Part shown: positions 52,247 through 64,000 of the stretch, one piece after another | Numbering within the stretch: the first letter of the stretch is position 1 | Layout of the letters: each line of letters begins with the position of its first letter | NCBI RefSeq assembly: GCF_900102315.1 | Contig: NZ_FNBL01000009.1 | Span: 62,001 to 126,000 of the forward strand | From: Celeribacter baekdonensis | Lineage (GTDB): Bacteria; Pseudomonadota; Alphaproteobacteria; Rhodobacterales; Rhodobacteraceae | Reading direction: 5' to 3' | DNA length: 64,000 nucleotides | Position numbers and translations under genes: made by a program | Notes under the pieces: generated by a model | Databases searched by the model: none | What the model saw: the letters and a program-made list of their open reading frames with translations, nothing else | What the model was told of the DNA's origin: nothing

Positions 52247-53602
52247 ATGAAAAACGATACGTGGGGACGTGTTAAGCAACAATTGCTCGAGTCCGTAGGG
52301 CGCAACAATTTTGCAAACTGGATCGAGCCGCTCGAACTGACAAAAGTGGACAACGGTGTTGCGGTCTTTTCCGTGCCGACCAGCTTTATGGCCAACTGGG
52401 TGTCCCGCAATTTTGCCGATACCATCCTGACACATCTCAAGGCCGCAAATGCCCCCGCGTCCCGTGTTGAATTTAAAGTTGCGGCGCATCAGCCGCAGCC
52501 TGCATCATCAGAGCCAAAGCCCGCCGCCGCAGCCGTTGTGGCCCCGGTCGAGCCCGCCGAATTGCCCGGTGCACCGCTTGATGCGCGGTTTACCTTTGAC
52601 AATTTCGTGGTGGGTAAACCCAACGAATTGGCCCATGCCGCCGCGCGTCGTGTGGCCGAAGGTGGCCCGGTGACCTTTAACCCTTTGTTCCTTTACGGCG
52701 GTGTTGGTCTCGGCAAGACCCATTTGATGCACGCCATCGCCCATGAGACCCGCACCCGCAATCCTGAGTTGCGCGTCCTCTACCTTTCCGCCGAACAATT
52801 CATGTATCGGTTCGTGCAGGCGCTGCGCGATCGTCAGATGATCGACTTCAAACAAATCTTTCGCTCGGTCGATGTGTTGATGGTTGATGATGTTCAATTC
52901 ATCGCCGGCAAAGACAGCACCCAAGAAGAGTTCTTCCACACGTTCAACGCATTGGTCGACCAGGGCAAACAGATCATCATCTCCGCCGACCGCGCGCCGG
53001 GTGAGATCAAGAACCTTGAAGACCGGATCAAATCGCGCTTGCAATGCGGCCTTGTGGTTGATTTGCACCCGACCGATTATGAGCTGCGTCTTGGCATTCT
53101 CCAAACCAAAGCCGAAGCCTACCGCGCGCAATATCCGGGTCTTCAGTTTGCTGATGGCGTGTTGGAATTCTTGGCCCATCGTATTTCGACCAACGTGCGT
53201 GTGTTGGAGGGGGCATTGATGCGCCTCTTTGCCTTCGCCTCCTTGGTGGGCCGCGAGATCACCCTTGATCTGACCCAAGAATGCCTCGCCGACATCCTCA
53301 AACAATCGGATCGTAAGGTCACGGTTGAGGAAATTCAGCGCAAAGTCTCGGAACATTACGCCATTCGCCTGTCCGACATGATCGGTCCCAAGCGGGTGCG
53401 TTCGATTGCCCGTCCGCGTCAGGTCGCGATGTATCTGGCCAAGCAACTGACCTCGCGGTCTTTGCCGGAAATCGGACGTCGGTTTGGCGGGCGTGACCAC
53501 ACCACCGTCATGCATGGGGTGCGTCGGATCGAAGAACTCAAAGGCACCGACAGCCAAATCGCGGATGATGTCGAAATGCTGCGTCGCGCGCTTGAGGCCT
53601 GA
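52247..53602 (+). CDS. dnaA: Chromosomal replication initiator protein DnaA
   Basis: The 451-aa product has the N-terminal interaction domain, a proline/alanine-rich linker (about residues 85-105), the AAA+ core with Walker A GGVGLGKTHL near residue 150 and Walker B VDVLMVDDVQF near 210, and the C-terminal DNA-binding helix-turn-helix with GGRDHTTVMHGVRRIEEL. It melts oriC in the ATP state. It is first of the dnaA-dnaN-recF-gyrB series, consistent with proximity to the replication origin. A 7-bp hairpin contains its stop codon. Confidence 0.98.
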   Translation: MKNDTWGRVKQQLLESVGRNNFANWIEPLELTKVDNGVAVFSVPTSFMANWVSRNFADTILTHLKAANAPASRVEFKVAAHQPQPASSEPKPAAAAVVAPVEPAELPGAPLDARFTFDNFVVGKPNELAHAAARRVAEGGPVTFNPLFLYGGVGLGKTHLMHAIAHETRTRNPELRVLYLSAEQFMYRFVQALRDRQMIDFKQIFRSVDVLMVDDVQFIAGKDSTQEEFFHTFNALVDQGKQIIISADRAPGEIKNLEDRIKSRLQCGLVVDLHPTDYELRLGILQTKAEAYRAQYPGLQFADGVLEFLAHRISTNVRVLEGALMRLFAFASLVGREITLDLTQECLADILKQSDRKVTVEEIQRKVSEHYAIRLSDMIGPKRVRSIARPRQVAMYLAKQLTSRSLPEIGRRFGGRDHTTVMHGVRRIEELKGTDSQIADDVEMLRRALEA

Positions 53603-53613
53603 CGGGGGCCTCA
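53593..53613 (+). terminator. Short hairpin containing the dnaA stop codon
   Basis: TGAGGCC (53593-53599) and GGCCTCA (53607-53613) enclose a 7-base loop that includes the TGA stop. It is too short and lacks a T run for a clear terminator; it may affect mRNA stability. Confidence 0.3.
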
Positions 53614-53798
53614 CCTTAGGGGAATATGGTGAAATCTGAGCCCAATCCGCTGCATCGCCGCGACAAATGTCTCTGGCGATGCGTGCGGCCCTTGACGCTT
53701 AGGTTCCAAAACAACACAGTCCCGTTAAACAATATCTTGCGCCCGGGGATGAATGGTTTAGGCTCAACACCCCGGCTTATGAATTCTATGAGGGTGGC

Positions 53799-54917
53799 AT
53801 GAAAATCAGCATCGAACGCGGCACGCTTTTGAAAGCCGTCGGCCAAGCGCAATCCGTCGTTGAGCGTCGGAATACCATTCCGATCCTTGCCAACGTGTTG
53901 ATCGAGGCTGAGGGCGACATGGTCTCCTTCCGCGCCACGGATCTTGACATCGAAGTGGTGGACAAATGTGCCGCCATGGTCGAGCGTGCCGGGGCCACGA
54001 CCGTCTCCGCCGTCATGCTCCACGAGATCGTGCGCAAATTGCCCGATGGCGCGATGGTTCAGCTGACCGATGATGGCACCAATGGTCGCTTGACGGTTGA
54101 AGCGGGGCGATCGAACTTCTCGCTGGCGACTTTGCCAAAAGAAGATTTCCCGATGATGGCCTCCTCGGAATATGACAGCAATTTCGCGATCCCGGCCCCG
54201 GTGTTGCGCCGCCTGTTTGATAAATCGAAATTCGCCATCTCGACCGAAGAAACCCGCTATTACCTGAACGGCGTGTTCATGCATATTGCGGATAGCGAAA
54301 ATGGCAAATCCCTGCGCTGTGTCGCCACCGATGGCCACCGTTTGGCGCGCATTGATGCTGTTCTCCCCGATGGCGCGGCTGACATGCCCGGCGTGATCGT
54401 TCCGCGCAAAACCGTGGGCGAATTGCGCAAGCTGTTGGATGACGATGATATGACCATCGCGGTTTCCGTGTCCGAGGCGAAAGTGCGCTTTGCCACCCCG
54501 GACATCACCCTGACCTCCAAGGTGATCGACGGGACCTTCCCGGATTACACCCGCGTGATCCCGGTCGGCAACACCCGCAAACTCGAAGTCGATGCGGCAG
54601 ATTTTGCCAAGGCGGTGGACCGTGTGGCCACTGTGTCCTCTGAACGCTCACGCGCCGTCAAACTGACGCTCGAAGAAGACAAGCTGATCCTTTCTGTGAA
54701 CGCCCCGGATTCGGGTGCTGCCGAGGAAGAATTGGCCGTGGCTTACAATGATGAGCGTCTGGAAATTGGCTTTAACGCCAAATATTTGCTCGAAATCGCC
54801 TCGCAAGTGGACCGCGAAAATGCCGTGTTTTTGTTCAACTCCTCGGGCGATCCGACCCTGATGCGCGAAGGCAATGACACCTCCGCCGTCTATGTCGTCA
54901 TGCCGATGCGTGTGTGA
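53799..54917 (+). CDS. dnaN: DNA polymerase III beta subunit (sliding clamp)
   Basis: The 372-aa product is the three-domain clamp: MKISIERGTLLKAVGQAQ start, RRNTIPILANVLIEA, the second-domain TRYYLNGVFMH, and the end VVMPMRV with the hydrophobic patch for clamp-binding peptides. It dimerises around DNA and tethers polymerase III. GAGGGTGG precedes the ATG. It lies 196 bases after dnaA, suggesting its own or a shared promoter, with no gene between. Confidence 0.98.
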   Translation: MKISIERGTLLKAVGQAQSVVERRNTIPILANVLIEAEGDMVSFRATDLDIEVVDKCAAMVERAGATTVSAVMLHEIVRKLPDGAMVQLTDDGTNGRLTVEAGRSNFSLATLPKEDFPMMASSEYDSNFAIPAPVLRRLFDKSKFAISTEETRYYLNGVFMHIADSENGKSLRCVATDGHRLARIDAVLPDGAADMPGVIVPRKTVGELRKLLDDDDMTIAVSVSEAKVRFATPDITLTSKVIDGTFPDYTRVIPVGNTRKLEVDAADFAKAVDRVATVSSERSRAVKLTLEEDKLILSVNAPDSGAAEEELAVAYNDERLEIGFNAKYLLEIASQVDRENAVFLFNSSGDPTLMREGNDTSAVYVVMPMRV

Positions 54918-54950
54918 GCCGTTCAACCACCTAAAGACAAGTGAGCAGCA

Positions 54951-56056
54951 ATGGGCCGTCTCTACATCGAAGAGCTGAGCCTGTCGCATTTTCGCTCTCA
55001 CCGGGCCGCACGTCTTGAATTGGACGGGCGGCCTGTTGCGATTTATGGTGCCAATGGCGCAGGCAAAACCAACATTCTTGAGGCGGTGTCTTTGCTCTCG
55101 CCGGGGCGGGGCCTGCGCCGCGCCACGCCCGATGAGATCGGGCATAAATCCGTCGGTGTCGGTTGGAAAATCCGCGCCGATCTTGTCTCTCTGCATCACA
55201 TGCACGAATTGGAAACCTGGGCTGAACCGGGTTCTGCGCGCACTGTGCGCATTGACGGCAAGTCCGCGCCACAGGTGGCGCTGGGCCGGATTGCCCGTGT
55301 GGTGTGGTTGATCCCGGCGATGGATCGGCTTTGGATCGAAGCGCCTGAGGGGCGGCGGCGGTTTTTGGACCGGATGGTGATGTCGTTTGAGCCACGCCAT
55401 GCGGAGGCGGTTTTGGCCTATGAAAAGGCGATGCGGGATCGCAATCGACTGCTCAAAGACATGGTGCGCGATGCCCATTGGTATGACGCGCTTGAGGCGC
55501 AAATGGCCGATCAGGGCGCGGTGATCATGACCAATCGCCTGAGCGCGCTTGAGCGTTTGGCGCGGGCGCAGGACGGGGCTGAAACCGCCTTTCCGGCGGC
55601 GCATTTGACGTTGAAAGCCTCTGACGATCTGCCCTTGCCTGTCGAACGCGCTGATTTGCTTGCCGCTTATGCTGACACTCGCACCCGTGACATGCACGCC
55701 GGGCGCACGCTGATGGGGCCGCACCGCGCCGATTTGACGGCGGTCTATACGGCCAAAGATGTGGCCGCCGACCAATGTTCGACCGGGGAGCAAAAGGCGC
55801 TTTTGATCTCGCTGATCCTCGCTAATGGCCGCGCCTTGGCCGAGGATTTTGGCGCCGCGCCGATCTTTCTTCTCGATGAGGTTGCAGCCCATCTTGACGC
55901 CAACCGCCGCGCCGCGCTCTATCATGAGATCTGCGCGCTGGGCGCACAGGCGTTTATGACCGGAACCGGTCCCGAACTTTTCGCGGAACTCAATGGGCGC
56001 GCGGCCCGCTATGAGGTCTCTGAGGAGGGCGGATCGTCCCTTTTGAAAGAGATACT

Positions 56057-56060
<4 letters not shown>
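54951..56060 (+). CDS. recF: DNA recombination/repair protein RecF
   Basis: The 369-aa product is an SMC-like ATPase: Walker A YGANGAGKTNILEAV near residue 33, ABC signature STGEQKALLISLILA and Walker B FLLDEVAAHLDANRR. It loads RecA on gapped DNA with RecO and RecR. Start ATG 54951 follows GTGAGCAGCA; the gene is 33 bases after dnaN and its stop overlaps the next gene by four bases. Confidence 0.97.
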
Positions 56061-59205
<3,145 letters not shown>

Positions 59206-59206
59206 C

Positions 59207-59242
59207 TGTTGGGGCCCTGCAAGCGATTGCGTGGCCCAAACA
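59207..59242 (+). terminator. Structured hairpin after gyrB
   Basis: TGTTGGGGCC (59207-59216) and GGCCCAAACA (59233-59242) pair at 9 of 10 positions. Inside, GCAA and TTGC close a GCGA tetraloop (GNRA class). It begins two bases after the gyrB stop. There is no T run, so it may be an mRNA-stabilising hairpin or weak terminator. Confidence 0.55.
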
Positions 59243-59275
59243 TTATACGCGTCATGCGAGAGGAGGGAGGCTGGG

Positions 59276-60187
59276 GTGAAAGTCGGGATCGTTCTTGGAC
59301 TGCATGACAGCCCCCTTTGGATCACGGATCAAATCCGCTCGATTCAGGATCAAAGCCACACCGATTGGGTGATGGTGATCCGCGACGATGGCCCGCAAAC
59401 TGAAACGAGTGCGTTGGCGCAATCGACAACTCAGCGCGATGCGCGCATCTCCTATCGCTGTGCCGAGCCTGCGGGGTTCGTGGCCAATTTTCTGATGGGT
59501 CTGCGCGATCTCCCGGCTGACTGCGAGGCCGGGGCGTTTTCAGATCAAGATGACATCTGGAACAGTGACAAATTGGCCCGCGCCGTTGATGCGTTGCGTG
59601 ACTTTGGCGACCGGCCCGCGCTGTATTGCGCGCGGCGGCATGTTTTGACGGAAAGGGGCATTGTGGGCGACACACTACTCTATAAGCGCCCGCCGTCTTT
59701 CGCCAATGCCCTGATCGAAAACATCGCGCCGGGGAATACCATCGTTTTGAACCGAGCCGCCCTTGATCTCGCCCGCCGCACAGCGCCGCTTGCATCGGGC
59801 GTTTTTGCGCATGATTGGTGGCTGTATCAATTGATCAGCGGAGTCGGCGGGATCGTGATTTATGATCCCGAACCCGTTGTGCAGTATCGCCAGCACAGCC
59901 AAAACATTCTTGGTGCGGGGGAACATGGCCTGACGTGGCTGACCAACAAACTGGCCGTAACCAAAGGGCTTTATCGGGCGCGTATTGATCAACAAACGGC
60001 GGCTTTGCGCACGGTTTATGATCGGCTGACGCCAGAAAATCAGGCCCTCTTGGATCGCTTTTGTGCGGCGCGCCGGGCGAAAGGGCCGCTTTCGCGCCTG
60101 CGTGCGATGCGGCGTCTGCCTGTGCGGCGGCAAGGCACACTGTCGCATCTGACATTCCTCGCTGCTGTGGTCTGTGACTATGCGTGA
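59276..60187 (+). CDS. Glycosyltransferase family 2, rhamnosyltransferase-type candidate
   Basis: The 303-aa product is a GT-A enzyme: IVLGLHDSPLWITDQI start, RDDGPQTETSALA, and the acidic metal motif FSDQDDIWNSDKL near residue 90. The rest resembles family 2 rhamnosyltransferases (AHDWWLYQLISGVGGIV, VQYRQHSQN). Start is GTG 59276, which has a strong GGAGGGAGG at 5 bases. It overlaps the next glycosyltransferase by 8 bases. The pair lies far from the main polysaccharide locus yet may serve it. Confidence 0.85.
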   Translation: MKVGIVLGLHDSPLWITDQIRSIQDQSHTDWVMVIRDDGPQTETSALAQSTTQRDARISYRCAEPAGFVANFLMGLRDLPADCEAGAFSDQDDIWNSDKLARAVDALRDFGDRPALYCARRHVLTERGIVGDTLLYKRPPSFANALIENIAPGNTIVLNRAALDLARRTAPLASGVFAHDWWLYQLISGVGGIVIYDPEPVVQYRQHSQNILGAGEHGLTWLTNKLAVTKGLYRARIDQQTAALRTVYDRLTPENQALLDRFCAARRAKGPLSRLRAMRRLPVRRQGTLSHLTFLAAVVCDYA

Positions 60188-61358
60188 TCGTCCGAAAATC
60201 CTGTTTGTTGGTGGGTCTGGTGTGCCCTCCGGCGTTCCAACCTTTATCAAGGCGGTGATCGAGGCCGCAGGCGATGACATCGAAAGTGTTGTTGTGTCCG
60301 AACCGGATCAGGGGGGCTATGGTCGATTGGCGACGGGGGCGCGCCACATCGCCGTGGATGGGTTGGCGACCACACTCAATCCTTTTCATCAACGTCGTGC
60401 CCGCGCCCGTCTTGAACAGGTTATTTTGAGCGAAAAGCCATCCTTGGTCTGGGCTCATGCGCGCATGGCCGTTCATCTGTGCCGTGATCTTTTTTCGGAA
60501 ACCACGCCAAGTTTTTCGCGCCTCGCCGTCAGTTTGCATGGGCTGCCCTTTGGCCCCGGTCACCGACCGACCCTGAAAGCCATGTCAAAATTCATCGAGA
60601 TGCGCCACCTGCGTCATACGCGCCCGCATCACATCCACCTGCTGACCCAAGAAGACGTGCAGTTCTACTGCGCCGCTTTGCCGCCCTCCATGGTCGGGCG
60701 CCATGATTTTCAGACCCTTGGCACAGTGTCTCATATGGGGTCGCATATGGGGTCGCATACGGGTTTGGCTCACACAGCGCCCAGCCAGACACTCACCGGG
60801 CCGCTACGCATCGTGATGACCACGCGCGCGAGCTATCAAAAAAATCTGATCGAAGCCGCGCATATTCTTGCGCGTGTCACAATCCCTTGGCGGCTTGATC
60901 TTTGGGGGGCAGGCACACAATCCGAAGCTCTGATCAAAAGATTTCGCGCCATTCTGGGCCCACGGATGGATCGAGTCCGTTTTCATGGTCCGACCTGCGA
61001 TGTCGCGTCCGCTTTGAGTGATGCGGATTTGTATCTTTTGACATCGCGCTATGAGGGCATGTCGATCGGCGTACATGAGGCGTTTGAATGCGGTTTGGCC
61101 CTGGCCCTGAGCGACATTCCCGCGAACCAAGTGTTTCTCAAGGCGCATCCCTTTGCCGCAGCTTTGCCTTTGGGTCAGCCATCAGAGGCGGCTCTCAGAC
61201 TGGATCAGCTTTATACGCGCCTCATTCGAGCGCCGGACTACCGTTCGACATCTCAAACCATTTGGCGGTCCAGCTTTAGCCCGGAGTTGTGGACCCAACA
61301 GGCCCGCCAAATGGTGCGTGATATTCTAAATCGCCCGCTTAAAGCGTCACGCCTTTAA
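60180..61358 (+). CDS. Glycosyltransferase family 4
   Basis: The 392-aa product has an N-terminal domain FVGGSGVPSGVPTFI and GT4-type C-terminal features TTRASYQKNLIEAA, DLWGAGTQSEAL and LLTSRYEGMSIGVHEAFECG (E-x7-E). Around residues 185-195 lies a low-complexity stretch SHMGSHMGSHTG encoded by three 12-base units. ATG 60180 overlaps the upstream gene by 8 bases; GTG 60174 is an alternative. A palindromic element follows 49 bases after the stop. Confidence 0.85.
   Translation: MRDRPKILFVGGSGVPSGVPTFIKAVIEAAGDDIESVVVSEPDQGGYGRLATGARHIAVDGLATTLNPFHQRRARARLEQVILSEKPSLVWAHARMAVHLCRDLFSETTPSFSRLAVSLHGLPFGPGHRPTLKAMSKFIEMRHLRHTRPHHIHLLTQEDVQFYCAALPPSMVGRHDFQTLGTVSHMGSHMGSHTGLAHTAPSQTLTGPLRIVMTTRASYQKNLIEAAHILARVTIPWRLDLWGAGTQSEALIKRFRAILGPRMDRVRFHGPTCDVASALSDADLYLLTSRYEGMSIGVHEAFECGLALALSDIPANQVFLKAHPFAAALPLGQPSEAALRLDQLYTRLIRAPDYRSTSQTIWRSSFSPELWTQQARQMVRDILNRPLKASRL
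60732..60764 (+). repeat. In-frame 12-bp tandem repeat inside a glycosyltransferase gene
   Basis: The unit CATATGGGGTCG occurs at 60732-60743 and 60744-60755, with a degenerate third unit to 60764. It encodes HMGS repeats and could expand or contract by slippage without shifting the frame. Confidence 0.85.
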
Positions 61359-61407
61359 CCTGAGACAGGGGAAAGGCGTGACGCAGCCAGACATATCAAT
61401 GGTGTGG

Positions 61408-61450
61408 GCGTTCCGCCATAAACCCGTGATTCAGGTTTATGGCGGAACGC
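61408..61450. repeat. Palindromic repeat, copy 2, between convergent genes
   Basis: Arms GCGTTCCGCCATAAACC (61408-61424) and its complement (61434-61450) enclose the loop CGTGATTCA. The 43-bp core is the reverse complement of copy 1 at 3544-3592. It lies between the convergent glycosyltransferase and RTX protease genes, one base from the protease stop codon. Confidence 0.85.
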
Positions 61451-61451
61451 T

Positions 61452-64000
61452 TTAGGTGATGATCAGAATGTCGTTGGCGATGCTGCCAATATCGGTGACG
61501 CCCAGCAGAGAGATCGTATTGCCGCCGCCGAAGTCAAAGACGATATTGCCATCCACCACATCAGCATAATTGCTCACAAGAGCGTTGATGTCGGTGCCTG
61601 CAATGGTGCCGTCGATGAAAAGGCGGTCCACGCCGATTTCGTAATCCGCAATGCGGTCAGCGCCGTCGTTTTCATAAAACACGAACTTATCCGCGCCATT
61701 GCCGCCGAGCATGTAGTCGTTCCCCGCGCCACCAACAACGGTATCATTGCCGTTCCCGGCGCTGAGCGTGTCATTGCCCTGATCGCCATACATACGATCA
61801 TTGCCGCTGTTGCCAATCAACCGGTCAGCACCCGTGTTGCCAAAGAGGACGCCGTCGCCGCTGCCATCAAGCAAGGTGTCATTGCCGGAGCCACCAAACA
61901 TTTGGTTGTTGCCGTAAATGTCATAGAGCACGTCGTCACCAGCGTCTCCCAACATCCGGTCACCACCAGCCTCGCCATTGAGGCGATCATTGCCAATGCC
62001 GCCGTTGAGCACGTCAAAATCGTCACCCCCGGTCAAGGTGTCATTGCCGCCGCCGCCGATCAAAATATCGTTGCCGTTTCGGCCCATCATAAAGTCATTG
62101 CCAGCACCGCCAGAAAGGATGTTGTTGCCATGGGTGCCGCGCAAGTCATCGTTGTAGGCGGAACCGGTGAGGTTCTCGATGGAAGAATAGGTATCCCCCG
62201 CGGAATCGCCTGTGCCGGAACCGCCGTTGATGAGGTCAGCAATCACAAGACCGGATGCATTGGAATATGAGGCTGAATCGGTGCCAGCCCCGCCACGCAG
62301 AGTGTCGGCCCCGTCGCCGCCGATCAAAACGTCGTTTCCGCGCATCCCCTGAAGAATATTCGCGCCGCTGTTGCCATACAAAACATCATCGCCATCGCCG
62401 GTCACGATGTTCTCGACCGAGCCGTTGAGTGTCACCCAGGTGGCATTGTCGACTTGCACAGAGGAGGTGAGATTGGCCAGAACATCGCCGGTGATTGCCG
62501 CCATGTTGATCCAGTCTGTGCCCCCGTCCGTGTCGGCCAACGTGCCACGAGTGCTTTCCAGCGCCAGCATCGTTAAAAAGTCGTCTGTGTAGGTGTAGAC
62601 AGAATCCGTGATGGCCTCAGCGCCCAGGAATTCAATCGTGATATAGTCGATGAAGTAATAATCACTGTCACCGGAGAAATTGTCTGCCACCACAACGGAC
62701 CATGTTCCAACCGACGACATGCCCATGACGGCGGCGACACCAAAGGTCCAAGTGCCCAAATCTGTCGACCCGCCCTCTTGGTCCAGCAGGGGAACATATG
62801 TGCCATCCGGACCCACCAGATAGATGGTGAGATCCCCCATGTAATAGTGATCCGTGCTGATCGTCACATTGACATGTTCCAGCGCGATATCGGTGTTGCA
62901 AGTCACCGTGGATATGGCACCAGTTGAGTTATAAATCCGCTGGTTGGTGTTGTTGGTCAGGGTGACAGAGTCGATATTGGCCGTTGTCTTGGCTGTGTCG
63001 TAAAGGTCGAGCCAAACTTCGGCCATACGCACGGCGGCGTAAGCGTCCACCATGCCGTAGCCATAATTCAGGTGAAAGCTGTTGCCGCCGCCGTTCCAAT
63101 TGTTCGCGTCATTGATGCCCCACTGCGCAACCTCATATCCGGTCGCGCTTGAGCCAATATTGCTGCCAGTCAAGGAGGCGGACATGGCAAGGATCATGCG
63201 GACATCGCGCCAGCCGAGGTTTTCATTGGCATCCAGCATCAGCGCGGTCACGCCGCTCACCACAGGAGTCGCTGCGGAGGTTCCGCCAAAATCGGTGGCC
63301 CATGCTGTGTTGGAATAGCCGCCCGTGCCGACGATGTCCGTGGTCTCGGATGCAGCGGGCGCCGTCACCAAAACGTTCGCGCCATAGTTTGAATAGTATT
63401 CGGCATCGCCATTTACATCCGTGGCCGCGACCAAAATGATCTCAAATGCTGAATTGAGTTCGTCGCCCTGTGCGTTGCCGTAGACGTTATAGACAGACTG
63501 GTAAGAAGAGTCGTTTGCCTCGTTCCCAGCGGCTTTGACGATGATCGAGCCAAGCCCGTCACGCCCGTTGGTCGTCGCATAGACCACCCCGTCTTGATAG
63601 ATGGAGGCGTTGCCGCTTGAGGTGCTGGAAATGGAATTATAGACTGAATCATACATGGGGATGGACCCCCATGAGTTGTTGATGACATCAAACTTCGCCA
63701 TTTCGTTCATCAGGTTTTTGAACGCAGTGATCCCGGACATCCCATTGAGCAACAGGTCCTGGCCATCATTGAGAAAATCGACGCTTGTCAGATTGGCGCC
63801 AAAGGCCACACCGACACCATAGGACCCATTTTGGACACCGGCAATAATCCCGCCAACGGCGGTGCCATGTGCGTCCGTGTCGGTGTTGTAGTCGCCATCG
63901 ACACCAGCGACGTTTGACTCAAGAGTCGCGTCGTAATTGCCTACCAGGTCGGGGTGGTCGACGTCCATCCCATCGTCATACACTGCCACATTGACGCCGG
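61452..64000 (-). CDS. Subtilisin-like serine protease with P-domain and RTX repeats (N-terminus beyond window)
   Basis: At least 849 residues are visible; the start lies off the right edge. The S8 catalytic triad is present: Asp in NVAVYDDGMDVDHPDL, His in DAHGTAVGGIIAG, Ser in GGTSAATPVVSG, with the oxyanion Asn in KAAGNEANDS. A proprotein-convertase-type P domain follows (ALEHVNVTISTDHYYMGDL), then about 18 calcium-binding RTX nonapeptides (GGxGxDxLx) in the last 320 residues. The C-terminus lacks cysteines, as usual for type I secreted RTX proteins; ABC/MFP secretion genes are not in the window. A secreted calcium-dependent protease, possibly for nutrient scavenging, is likely. Confidence 0.9.
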   Translation of the reverse strand, partial: GVNVAVYDDGMDVDHPDLVGNYDATLESNVAGVDGDYNTDTDAHGTAVGGIIAGVQNGSYGVGVAFGANLTSVDFLNDGQDLLLNGMSGITAFKNLMNEMAKFDVINNSWGSIPMYDSVYNSISSTSSGNASIYQDGVVYATTNGRDGLGSIIVKAAGNEANDSSYQSVYNVYGNAQGDELNSAFEIILVAATDVNGDAEYYSNYGANVLVTAPAASETTDIVGTGGYSNTAWATDFGGTSAATPVVSGVTALMLDANENLGWRDVRMILAMSASLTGSNIGSSATGYEVAQWGINDANNWNGGGNSFHLNYGYGMVDAYAAVRMAEVWLDLYDTAKTTANIDSVTLTNNTNQRIYNSTGAISTVTCNTDIALEHVNVTISTDHYYMGDLTIYLVGPDGTYVPLLDQEGGSTDLGTWTFGVAAVMGMSSVGTWSVVVADNFSGDSDYYFIDYITIEFLGAEAITDSVYTYTDDFLTMLALESTRGTLADTDGGTDWINMAAITGDVLANLTSSVQVDNATWVTLNGSVENIVTGDGDDVLYGNSGANILQGMRGNDVLIGGDGADTLRGGAGTDSASYSNASGLVIADLINGGSGTGDSAGDTYSSIENLTGSAYNDDLRGTHGNNILSGGAGNDFMMGRNGNDILIGGGGNDTLTGGDDFDVLNGGIGNDRLNGEAGGDRMLGDAGDDVLYDIYGNNQMFGGSGNDTLLDGSGDGVLFGNTGADRLIGNSGNDRMYGDQGNDTLSAGNGNDTVVGGAGNDYMLGGNGADKFVFYENDGADRIADYEIGVDRLFIDGTIAGTDINALVSNYADVVDGNIVFDFGGGNTISLLGVTDIGSIANDILIIT

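Overview
The window is ordinary high-GC alphaproteobacterial DNA. It looks like the Roseobacter group of Rhodobacteraceae: dnaA-dnaN-recF-gyrB in one direction with a LysE exporter between recF and gyrB, TRAP transporters, gene-transfer-agent type spike genes, and aromatic and polyol catabolism clusters. The family assignment is inferred from protein resemblance, not from an rRNA gene. I see no tRNA, rRNA, CRISPR array or intact insertion sequence.

Layout. (1) 1-12832: aromatic catabolism. A muconate cycloisomerase-type operon with its LysR regulator is followed by an orphan Tat-exported ABC binding protein (minus strand). Next comes a TRAP transporter (dctQ-dctM-dctP) with an extradiol dioxygenase, an MhpA-like flavin hydroxylase, an FAH-family enzyme, an MhpR-like IclR regulator and a convergent AhpD/CMD-like gene. 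(2) 12950-36828: a large exopolysaccharide/capsule locus. It holds dTDP-rhamnose synthesis (rfbCBDA), a GfcA-like small secreted protein, Wza-like export lipoprotein, Wzc-like tyrosine autokinase, phosphomannomutase and ManC for GDP-mannose, glycosyltransferases, Wzy-like polymerase, Wzx-like flippase, two tandem sulfotransferases, an NAD-dependent epimerase, YjbH and YjbF. Inside it sits a two-gene module resembling the head-spike proteins GhsA/GhsB of the Rhodobacter gene transfer agent. (3) 36847-51390: a polyol/sugar phosphate cluster. A divergent SorC regulator with a clear promoter and paired operators precedes a glycerol-1-phosphate dehydrogenase-like enzyme, HAD phosphatase, GlpD-like flavoenzyme, two FGGY kinases, a ribose-type ABC importer and a ThDP enzyme. 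(4) 51391-59205: a long leader, then dnaA, dnaN, recF, lysE-type gene and gyrB. (5) 59276-64000: two more glycosyltransferases, then a convergent subtilisin-like RTX protease running off the right end.

How it fits together. The locus in region 2 can in principle make nucleotide sugars (rhamnose, mannose), assemble, sulfate, flip, polymerise and export a surface polysaccharide by a Wzx/Wzy route with group-4-capsule accessory proteins. Not seen here are the initiating phosphoglycosyltransferase, a Wzb/Etp phosphatase and YjbG/GfcC. The most interesting observation is that the putative GTA spike pair, whose known counterpart binds capsule, is embedded in this polysaccharide locus, has a possible start-codon-sequestering hairpin, and is followed by its own terminator. 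A second notable item is a 43-bp palindromic element present twice in opposite orientation, both times between convergent genes. A third is the unusual enzyme combination in the SorC-controlled polyol cluster.
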